A DNA stretch of 14,553 bases from an uncultured Actinomycetes bacterium (lineage in GTDB: Bacteria; Actinomycetota; Actinomycetes; Nanopelagicales; Nanopelagicaceae). The translations under genes and the position numbers were made by a program. This document shows positions 7,246 through 13,068 of the stretch, one piece after another. The stretch spans positions 1 to 14,553 of the forward strand of contig CAIYQS010000242.1 in assembly GCA_903928395.1 (NCBI GenBank), given 5' to 3'. The notes beneath the pieces are model-generated. The model did no database searches, was not told where the DNA came from, and was given only the letters and a program-made list of their open reading frames with translations. The stretch's first letter is position 1. Each line of letters starts with the position of its first letter.

Positions 7246-7773
7246 CTACTTCGTTGCAGTTGGTGCCGGTGCTGCCCCTCCAGCAGCACCTCCACCAAAT
7301 CCACCCGCTGCTCCAAGAGCCGTGGTATCAGTGACCCGGGCAGCGTCGCCTGCGGTCAAAGAACTAGCCTGAGTTGGATCATCCAAAGTAATGGTCACGG
7401 TTGAACCCTTCACGGATTTAATAACGCCAGTGATCCGAGAACCGCCACCAAATCCACCAAATCCACCGGCTGCTCCAGTAGCCGAAGCCCCGGCGCCGGT
7501 CCCTGTCCCGAGTCCAGCACCTCCCCCGAATGCGGCTCGAAGGGAGGCAAAACCAGCGGTTGCAGATGTCGTTGTTGACTTAGTTGTTTCATAATGACCG
7601 TACCAAGTTCCAACTGAGAACAAGCCAACTATTGCAAATAGCAGAGCTAGCCCCTTGGTGTACTTGTTGGTCCATTGGAAAGTGCCCTTGGCGAGCTCTT
7701 CCTTCAGGTTGTCTTCAACCTCAGTCGCGAAGAGATCGAACTTCGGTGCGTCGGGAGTTATTTCATCATTCAT
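7246..7773 (-). CDS. Single-TM Gly-rich protein of the MacAB-like operon (small beta-domain, DUF5666-like)
   Basis: 175 residues from ATG 7773. This start overlaps the permease stop by eight bases (ATGAATGA), which makes it more likely than the upstream starts lying inside the permease gene. Layout: an acidic cytoplasmic N-terminus (about 1-38), one TM helix (GLALLFAIVGLFSVGTWYG, about 41-59), a Ser/Thr/Ala segment, then Gly-rich runs (AAFGGGAG; GGFGGFGGGS). After these comes a short beta-rich module (RITGVIKSVKGSTVTITLDD) that resembles DUF5666-type OB-like domains, then another Gly/Ala-rich tail. The bulk should lie outside the membrane. It is the last gene of the exporter operon and so probably an accessory part of that complex. 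No enzymatic motif. The domain resemblance is tentative. Confidence 0.75.
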   Translation of the reverse strand: MNDEITPDAPKFDLFATEVEDNLKEELAKGTFQWTNKYTKGLALLFAIVGLFSVGTWYGHYETTKSTTTSATAGFASLRAAFGGGAGLGTGTGAGASATGAAGGFGGFGGGSRITGVIKSVKGSTVTITLDDPTQASSLTAGDAARVTDTTALGAAGGFGGGAAGGAAPAPTATK

Positions 7774-8986
7774 AACGGAGTGCCTCGATTGGTCGTAGAG
7801 ATGCGGCGCGTGATGCTGGGTAGCCACCAAAGAAGACACCGATCAAGATGCTCACTCCGAAGGCCAAGAAAACTGATGCTGGAACGATTACTGGCTTAGT
7901 GCCATAAATGGTGAAGTGGCTTCCGACGAACCCAGCAATCACCCCTAAAATTCCGCCCAGTAGCGACAATATCGTTGCTTCGATCAAGAACTGGGTCAAG
8001 ATTGCGGATTTGGGTGCGCCGATTGCTTTGCGGATACCAATTTCGCGTGTTCGCTCAATAACGGTCACAAGCATTATGTTGGTGATGCCAATTCCACCAA
8101 CAAGTAGTGAGATCGCCGCGACCATTCCAAGCAAAGTAGTGAATGTCTGTGAACTTGAAGACGCCGTACTCAACAAAGATGCCTGATTGAAAACACTGAA
8201 GTCCGCGGTCTTGCGACCAGTTATTCCATGCCGGGCATCCAAGATTGCTGTCAATTCAGTTTGAGCAGCTGTAGCCGTTGTCGACTTAGTAGCTTCAACC
8301 AAAATATCAGTCAGTGGTTGATTACCAGTGATCGTGTTTTCCATCGTCGTGATTGGAATCAATACCAAACTATCACCATCTTGGAAACCCGACGAACCTT
8401 TGACGGCCGTCAGCCCAATAACAGTAAATTGAATTCCAGAACATCGCATGGTTTGCCCAATTGGGCTGGCAGTGCCAAAGAGCGCTGTTGCCGTTGTTTG
8501 CCCAATAAGCGCCACCCGTCTTGCTTGGGTGACATCATCGTTCGTGAAATACGACCCGGACTGAATTGAAGTGTTGCTCGCTTCATAGTACGAGGGCCAC
8601 GTTCCGTAGAAGGTGGATGGAGTTGAAGTATTAGTACCAACGACACAGGTTCCGTTTGTCGAGGCAATCGGGGCTACCTGTTTGATATCTGGCGCTTGGG
8701 TTTTATCAGTGAGCGCCACAGTATCGAGAATTGTCAGAGGTTTCTGGGTATTCGCGCTGGCTCGCGCTCGAAAGCCAAAGCCCCCACCACCTGATCGAAC
8801 CTGCAAGGAATTTGTTCCCAGACGATCAAGCGAGCTCTGAATCGCCTTACTTGAACCATTACCAACTGCGAGCAGGATAATGACTGATGCCACACCGATC
8901 ATAATTCCAAGCGTCGTAAGCGCAGTTCGAAGTCGGTTAATAAATAAACCGCGGAATGCAAAGCGGATTATTTCAAATACGCTCAT
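7766..8986 (-). CDS. macB: MacB/FtsX-type ABC transporter permease
   Basis: 406-residue membrane subunit. TM1 is at about 21-43 (LRTALTTLGIMIGVASVIILLAVGNG), followed by an extracytoplasmic MacB_PCD-type domain (about 44-280). Then come TM2 (283-308), the conserved coupling segment ERTREIGIRKAIGA (311-324), TM3 (333-356) and TM4 (368-391). This is the four-TM mechanotransmission topology of MacB, in which ATP hydrolysis drives movement of the outer domain rather than passage through the membrane. Unlike E. coli MacB the ATPase is a separate gene, upstream with a 4-bp ATGA overlap. The outer domain starts with an extra GGGGFGF stretch (67-73) and has two cysteines (114 and 182) that could form a disulfide. 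Cargo unknown. Confidence 0.93.
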   Translation of the reverse strand: MSVFEIIRFAFRGLFINRLRTALTTLGIMIGVASVIILLAVGNGSSKAIQSSLDRLGTNSLQVRSGGGGFGFRARASANTQKPLTILDTVALTDKTQAPDIKQVAPIASTNGTCVVGTNTSTPSTFYGTWPSYYEASNTSIQSGSYFTNDDVTQARRVALIGQTTATALFGTASPIGQTMRCSGIQFTVIGLTAVKGSSGFQDGDSLVLIPITTMENTITGNQPLTDILVEATKSTTATAAQTELTAILDARHGITGRKTADFSVFNQASLLSTASSSSQTFTTLLGMVAAISLLVGGIGITNIMLVTVIERTREIGIRKAIGAPKSAILTQFLIEATILSLLGGILGVIAGFVGSHFTIYGTKPVIVPASVFLAFGVSILIGVFFGGYPASRAASLRPIEALRYE

Positions 8987-9690
8987 GCAACGCGCTCCTT
9001 ATTGATTTCGTCGCCAACGATTTTGCCATCGCGCATCCGAATAATTCTTTTTGCTCGGTGCGCAACATCGAGTTCGTGAGTAATGACCACGACTGTTCGT
9101 CCCGCGGCATTGATTTGATCGAAGAGATCAAGCAGATCGCCAGTCGATTTGGAATCAAGGGCGCCGGTTGGTTCGTCGGCCAACAGTAGCGCTGGTCGAG
9201 TGGCTAATGCTCTAGCTACGGCGACGCGTTGTTGTTGACCGCCAGACAATTCTGTGGGTTCATGGTTAACGCGATCGCCGAGGCCCACGACATCGAGCGC
9301 CACCATGGCGCGTTCGCGTCGTTCCTTAGGTTTAACCCCTTGGTAGGCCATCGGCAATTCGACGTTGGCAAGTGCCGATGTGCGTGGAATCAAATTGAAA
9401 GATTGGAAAATGAAACCAATCTTCCTACCACGCACAATCGCAAGATGGTTCTCATCCATCGACGAAATTTCGATACCATCTAGAAAGTACTTGCCACTTG
9501 TCATGATGTCGAGCGCTCCGATTATGTTCATCAGTGTGGATTTACCCGACCCCGATGGTCCCATGATCGCAACGTATTCCCCGGCCTCAATCGACAAACT
9601 GACTCCGTTGAGCGCGAATATTGATGCGTCTCCAACTCCATAACGTTTTATCGCGTTTTGGACTTCGATGACGGGTTGCTTATCAACCAC
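8983..9690 (-). CDS. ABC transporter ATPase, LolD/MacB-type
   Basis: 235 residues from GTG 9690. Walker A GPSGSGKST is at 44-52, followed by the Q-loop FQSFNLIP, the signature LSGGQQQR, Walker B LLLADEPTGALD and the H-loop ITHE. The Walker B/D-loop wording and the early LNGVSLSIEAGEYVAIMGPSGSGKS are typical of the LolD/FtsE/MacB ATPase group. The frame is open further upstream to 9828, but that part encodes a Val-rich string antisense to nothing and is the shifted reading of the adaptor's Gly-rich tail. GTG 9690 overlaps the adaptor stop by eight bases and starts the protein just before the usual first strand (VIEVQNAIKRYG). It powers the permease encoded immediately downstream. Confidence 0.95.
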   Translation of the reverse strand: MVDKQPVIEVQNAIKRYGVGDASIFALNGVSLSIEAGEYVAIMGPSGSGKSTLMNIIGALDIMTSGKYFLDGIEISSMDENHLAIVRGRKIGFIFQSFNLIPRTSALANVELPMAYQGVKPKERRERAMVALDVVGLGDRVNHEPTELSGGQQQRVAVARALATRPALLLADEPTGALDSKSTGDLLDLFDQINAAGRTVVVITHELDVAHRAKRIIRMRDGKIVGDEINKERVA

Positions 9691-11566
9691 CGAATCCACC
9701 GCCTCCACCGCCTCCGCCACCACCACGTCCTGCACCACCAGTTGCTCCACCGATGCCCGCGCCACCAAGAATTGATGGAACTCCAGAGAGTGAAGAGGAA
9801 GTACTGACAACAGGTGGAAGGGCGACAAGTTGACCGACTTTTAAGCCAGACAAGATCTCATCAGCCGAGTCGCCGACGATTCCAACTAAAACAGAAGTTG
9901 GAGTTTCAATTTGTTTGCCATTCACAGTGGTGACGACGTTGACTGTTGAGCGCGTTCCACGAGTAGTTACCGCGCGTGATGTCACAGAGATAGCATTTGG
10001 AGAATCAGCCACGATTACGGTCGCCGTTGCGGTCATTCCTGGCTTAAGGCCATCAACTTTGCCCGTGAGTTGGAAAGTAACCGAGTAAGTGGTTGCTCCA
10101 CTTGATGTCGTTGGAAGCAGGGCCACGTTCGACACCCTTGCATCACCCGCGGCATTTGGAAGCGCCGTAAATGCCATGGAGGCACTTTGCCCCACGGCAA
10201 TTTTAGCCACGTCAGATTCTGAGAATCCCGCCGTAACCTGGAGACCGCCAACATCCGTCAAAACAATAAATCCGGTTGCTCCCGTTGTTCCATTTGAAGG
10301 AGTTGTGCTGGGAGAGATTGTCGAGCCAACCAATGAATTAGAGATCGAGGCAACCTTCCCCGAAACCGGCGCAACTACAGAAGCTCCTTTGAGGTTCTTT
10401 TGAGCCGTAATGTAATTTGAATCCGCAACTGAAACCTGGGCTTCATCCACCGCAATTGTCGTTGAAGTCGTCGAACTATTGTTCTGCAACTTGTACAACT
10501 TAAGGGTGTTCTGCGCCGAGGTAATTGATTGTTGCGCAGAGAGAAGAGTTTGGGCGTTTTTCTTAATGTTGAGCGCCGCAGTTGCCTGGGCATCGGCGTA
10601 ACTCTGTTGATACGTTGCAAGAGATTGTGCGTTCTTTTTAATGTTGAGCGCCGCGGTTGCCTGTGCATCGTTATAACTTTGCTCATCCGCAGTGATTGTC
10701 TGTGCGTCTTTCGCAATATTCTGTTGTTGCGTTATTAAAGCATTGTTATACGCAGTTTGCGCACTCACTACCGCATTGTTGTCAGCTACAAGCGTCGTAC
10801 AATTCTGATTAATTGTATTAATAGTTGCGCAGTAACTTAAAGTAATTCCGTTGGGACTGTAAAGGCCCGAATAGTCATTAAATGTTAATTGTGCATTTGC
10901 CAAATTATTTTTAGCAGTGTCCACACTAGATTGATAAATTGTAAGATTTTGTGCCGTAGTTGCTTGATCGTTTTTTAACTTTGTTAAAGCTGTCGCAACC
11001 GTTTGGTTGTCAGTTGCCTCAGAAGCACTAATCAAAGTTTGCTGGTAATCGAGATTACTCTGCGCAGTCGTGACATTTGTGGTGTCAGTAGCTTGCGACG
11101 CAGCAATTAATTCCTGTTGATAAGCGAGATTGTTTTCGGCGGTTGTGACTGCAGCCTCGTCGCTCTGAAGTTGCAACTCCGTCGTCGCAGCAGCGGTGGT
11201 TTTGGCGCTCGTTAGGTTCGCCTGCGCTTGAACGAGACTAGCTTTAGCCTGGGCGAATGCACTTTTAAGGCTAGTTGTATCCATCATTGCGAGAACTTCA
11301 CCGGCGCGGACTGAGTCGCCGACCTTGACGTTGATCTTGGCTAGCGTTCCCGCCGTTGTGGGAGCGAGCGCAATATCACTTGGGCTGATCACCGTCCCTG
11401 AAGAAGATACGGTGGAAGATACATCTCCTCGGGAAACAGTGACGGTCGAAAGCGCCACTGGAGCCGCCTTAGGGTGTAGCGACGAGTAACCCCAGAATCC
11501 GACCGCGGCAATGGCGACCACAATTATGAGGTTTATTGAGAGAATTCTTAGTCGGGATTTATTCAT
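9683..11566 (-). CDS. Periplasmic-adaptor-like (MacA/HlyD) protein with extended coiled-coil hairpin
   Basis: 627 residues from ATG 11566, much longer than typical MacA (about 370). Layout: TM anchor (about 8-27), first lipoyl half with GTLAKINVKVGDSVRAGEVLAMMD (about 73-96), a long Ala/Gln/Thr-rich helical hairpin (about 98-395), second lipoyl half VVAPVSGKVASIS (397-409), beta-barrel and membrane-proximal domains (about 433-585), and a Gly-rich tail (601-627, ending GGGGGGGGFGG). The hairpin holds two pairs of 25-residue tandem repeats and, near its middle, Cys246 and Cys256, which probably sit at the tip. The frame extends upstream to 11668 but would overlap apbE by 50 bases. ATG 11566 has TACGGT ending six bases ahead and no ribosome site. 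It begins the exporter unit and should link the permease to the cell-wall side. Confidence 0.9.
   Translation of the reverse strand: MNKSRLRILSINLIIVVAIAAVGFWGYSSLHPKAAPVALSTVTVSRGDVSSTVSSSGTVISPSDIALAPTTAGTLAKINVKVGDSVRAGEVLAMMDTTSLKSAFAQAKASLVQAQANLTSAKTTAAATTELQLQSDEAAVTTAENNLAYQQELIAASQATDTTNVTTAQSNLDYQQTLISASEATDNQTVATALTKLKNDQATTAQNLTIYQSSVDTAKNNLANAQLTFNDYSGLYSPNGITLSYCATINTINQNCTTLVADNNAVVSAQTAYNNALITQQQNIAKDAQTITADEQSYNDAQATAALNIKKNAQSLATYQQSYADAQATAALNIKKNAQTLLSAQQSITSAQNTLKLYKLQNNSSTTSTTIAVDEAQVSVADSNYITAQKNLKGASVVAPVSGKVASISNSLVGSTISPSTTPSNGTTGATGFIVLTDVGGLQVTAGFSESDVAKIAVGQSASMAFTALPNAAGDARVSNVALLPTTSSGATTYSVTFQLTGKVDGLKPGMTATATVIVADSPNAISVTSRAVTTRGTRSTVNVVTTVNGKQIETPTSVLVGIVGDSADEILSGLKVGQLVALPPVVSTSSSLSGVPSILGGAGIGGATGGAGRGGGGGGGGGGFGG
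10529..10678 (-). repeat. Tandem 75-bp repeat pair in the adaptor coiled coil (C-terminal arm)
   Basis: Two adjacent 75-base units encode residues 297-321 and 322-346. Each begins SY(N/A)DAQATAALNIKKNAQ and ends in QQ. The protein copies are nearly identical over their first 19 residues. The bases are also close (for example TAATGTTGAGCGCCGC at 10564 and again at 10639 on the plus strand), which points to a fairly recent in-frame duplication. Confidence 0.9.
10982..11131 (-). repeat. Tandem 75-bp repeat pair in the adaptor coiled coil (N-terminal arm)
   Basis: Residues 146-170 and 171-195 form a second 25-residue tandem pair: NLAYQQELIAASQATD followed by NLDYQQTLISASEATD. The DNA copies are more diverged than the pair in the other arm. 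Having the same 25-residue period in both arms of an antiparallel hairpin would lengthen the two helices equally. Confidence 0.85.
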
Positions 11567-11572
11567 AAGAGC

Positions 11573-11578
11573 ACCGTA
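11573..11578 (-). promoter_or_regulatory. Putative -10 element for the exporter operon (leaderless)
   Basis: TACGGT on the minus strand ends six bases before the adaptor ATG (11566), the same spacing as the TACGAT elements at 326-344. No ribosome site lies in the 52-bp gap after apbE. An overlapping TATCTA (11582-11577) is an alternative. No -35 match. Confidence 0.35.
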
Positions 11579-11613
11579 GATAACGTTTTTGTGATTAAAC
11601 CGCCATCTACCTG

Positions 11614-11632
11614 TTAATTCACTGTGAGTTAA
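11614..11632. promoter_or_regulatory. Imperfect 19-bp palindrome at the apbE/adaptor boundary
   Basis: TTAATTCACTGTGAGTTAA has 9-base arms around a central T with one mismatch. It overlaps the apbE stop codon and lies about 50 bases upstream of the adaptor start. It could be an operator for the exporter operon. It could also fold in RNA, but no T-run follows, so a Rho-independent terminator is unlikely. Confidence 0.35.
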
Positions 11633-12398
11633 TTGGCAGGTCCCCGATGGTCCAGGCGGTGTCTTCATGACGGTCGATTACCCAGACTTTGTAGTCCGCG
11701 AGTTCTGGCTTGGTAAAGATTCCCGCCCCATCACGTCCTGCCACAACTAGCGAGGTGGCCAAGGCATCGGCCAATCCTCCGTCTGGACCAATCACAGTAG
11801 CGCTCAGCGCACCAATAGCAATTAAGCCGGTGTGGGGATCTTTGATGTGCGCCCCAATTTCATAGGTGCCAGATGTCGCAATAGCCCCTTCCAAAATATC
11901 AAATACCTTCACCACCTGAAAGCGATTTTCGGGGCTCCGGATTCCAATAGACCAAGGTTTGCCCTCCTCAAATCCGCCAGCTAATGAGAGATCACCTGCC
12001 GCATTGACCTGAATATTTTCAGCACCATGCCGCTGCAATATCTTGATGCAGTTATCCGCTGCCCATCCCTTTACATAACCCGATGGGTCGTAGCCCCCTT
12101 TTACACACCAAGGATCAAAGGAGCCATCGGTTAAATCCTTCGCTACTTCGCAAAGGTGCCACACTTCTTGCATCTGCAGGGACGCATCTTGAATCTTGAG
12201 TTCTCCGCGACGAATCTTTGAGACCTGCGAATCTGGCTTATATGTGGAAAATTCTTGATCGATTACCTTCACATATTCCGTGACTTCTGCGAGCCCAACC
12301 TCAAGTTCTGGCAGTCCGACTTTTGTCGATGCGACATCGATGAAGAGAATTGTTCCCCAAACATCAATTTCGGCAGTAGTGCGAACCCGCTCTGACAA
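11619..12398 (-). CDS. apbE: FAD:protein FMN transferase (ApbE/flavin transferase)
   Basis: 259-residue enzyme that covalently links FMN, taken from FAD, to a Ser/Thr of a target protein. Landmarks are DPSGYVKGWAAD (104-115), NAAGDLSLAGG (132-142), SGTYE (176-180), DPHTG (187-191) and the metal-binding DGGLADALAT (206-215) with Asp211 and Thr215. No signal peptide or lipobox is visible. ApbE proteins usually act outside the membrane, so this is either a leaderless cytoplasmic form (as in some short ApbEs) or the start is incomplete. The only start near the family N-terminus is TTG 12398, touching the stop of the FMN-binding gene (TAATTG). Its obvious substrate is that FMN-binding protein just upstream. 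Confidence 0.93.
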   Translation of the reverse strand: MSERVRTTAEIDVWGTILFIDVASTKVGLPELEVGLAEVTEYVKVIDQEFSTYKPDSQVSKIRRGELKIQDASLQMQEVWHLCEVAKDLTDGSFDPWCVKGGYDPSGYVKGWAADNCIKILQRHGAENIQVNAAGDLSLAGGFEEGKPWSIGIRSPENRFQVVKVFDILEGAIATSGTYEIGAHIKDPHTGLIAIGALSATVIGPDGGLADALATSLVVAGRDGAGIFTKPELADYKVWVIDRHEDTAWTIGDLPINSQ

Positions 12399-13055
12399 TT
12401 ACAGGCCAGCTTTAGTCAGCGCGGACTGCAATGAGGCGACCCAGCCTTGTGAGGTGTACGAGGCACCACCTACACCTTGGATGTTTGCGGATTGCGCTGC
12501 CAAAGTTTCTTGAATCAAGTATGGAATTGCCTGTTGATTAATTTGTTGGTCACGGAAGGAGCCCGTGGGATATGTCAGCGCTATTGCATTTGTAATCTTG
12601 TTATTGACGACCGTGATCTGAACCTGCACTGGACCATAACGCGTATTTCCGTAGTCACCAGTAAAGGTGCCACTTACGCCACTCGATTGCGGAGTTGATG
12701 TTGGTGTTGGTGTCGACGGAGCGTGAGTAGCGGGAGGCGTAGTCTTAGGAGTGCTCGGCGTTGAACCACCAGAAGTTGGCTTCTTCGTCGGTTTTTTCGT
12801 TGGCTTTTTGGTGGTTGGCGGAGCAGGGGTGCCGGTCTTCGAAGTTGGAGTTGGAGTGGCAACTGGTGTATTTGTTGTCCCCCCAGACAGGGAAGTTCCT
12901 CCGCCAGACAGGGAAGTTCCACCGCCAGAAAGTGAAGTCCCTCCGCCCAGAGTTAATCCACTCGTAGATCCGAATTGTGGCGGAGTAATAGAAAGCACTG
13001 CGCCAATGCCACCAATAGTTCCACCAGCAATTAAGAAGAAGCGTTTACCGATCAT
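12399..13055 (-). CDS. Membrane-anchored FMN-binding (FMN_bind) electron-transfer protein
   Basis: 218 residues. An N-terminal signal/anchor (about 5-24) is followed by a Gly/Ser repeat region (37-59) and a Pro/Thr/Ser/Lys linker (about 60-125) containing three KKPT units. The C-terminal FMN_bind domain is at about 126-217 (TGDYGNTRYGPVQVQITVVNN...). The flavinylation motif reads GVGGASYTS (194-202), where most relatives have D-x-x-S/T-G-A-T. The FMN acceptor should be Ser199, and the usual Asp is Gln193. ATG 13055 follows an excellent ribosome site (AAAGGAG, 13068-13062) that overlaps the reductase stop. Likely role: carry electrons from the flavocytochrome across the cell wall as FMN cofactor attached by the ApbE encoded next. 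The long linker suits reaching outwards. The final electron acceptor is unknown. Confidence 0.9.
   Translation of the reverse strand: MIGKRFFLIAGGTIGGIGAVLSITPPQFGSTSGLTLGGGTSLSGGGTSLSGGGTSLSGGTTNTPVATPTPTSKTGTPAPPTTKKPTKKPTKKPTSGGSTPSTPKTTPPATHAPSTPTPTSTPQSSGVSGTFTGDYGNTRYGPVQVQITVVNNKITNAIALTYPTGSFRDQQINQQAIPYLIQETLAAQSANIQGVGGASYTSQGWVASLQSALTKAGL
12774..12809 (-). repeat. Three 12-bp units encoding (KKPT)3
   Basis: Residues 83-94 of the FMN-binding protein are three consecutive KKPT units. They give a strongly basic patch in the otherwise neutral Pro/Thr/Ser linker, which might contact anionic wall polymers. Confidence 0.85.
12882..12944 (-). repeat. Three 21-bp tandem units encoding GGGTSLS
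   Basis: Three 21-base units (12882-12902, 12903-12923, 12924-12944) encode repeated GGGTSLS-type heptads in the FMN-binding protein. Units 1 and 2 are almost identical and unit 3 has a few changes, so copy number may vary between strains by slippage. Confidence 0.85.
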
Positions 13056-13061
13056 TAGTTA

Positions 13062-13068
13062 CTCCTTT
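13062..13068 (-). promoter_or_regulatory. Strong Shine-Dalgarno for the FMN-binding gene
   Basis: AAAGGAG lies six bases before ATG 13055 and overlaps the reductase stop TAA. It shows the organism uses anti-SD pairing for internal operon genes, in contrast to the unit-leading genes, which have none. Confidence 0.8.

Noticed and set aside
7237..7251. Small hairpin AAGTA-agaac-TACTT at the convergent stops
   Set aside because: Only five weak base pairs and no T-run, so too weak to call a terminator.
7774..7839. Upstream extension of the small Gly-rich protein
   Set aside because: It lies entirely within the permease coding region. The ATGAATGA overlap start at 7773 is the usual coupled arrangement.
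8228..8569. 113-codon plus-strand frame opposite the permease
   Set aside because: Composition looks like antisense noise and no motif is visible.
9691..9828. Upstream extension of the ATPase frame (46 codons, Val-rich)
   Set aside because: It is the shifted reading of the adaptor's Gly-rich tail. The ATPase family starts just before VIEVQNAIKRYG, matching GTG 9690.
11567..11668. Upstream extension of the adaptor frame (34 codons)
   Set aside because: It would overlap apbE by 50 bases and lacks a signal-anchor start. ATG 11566 begins directly before the TM helix and has a leaderless-type -10.
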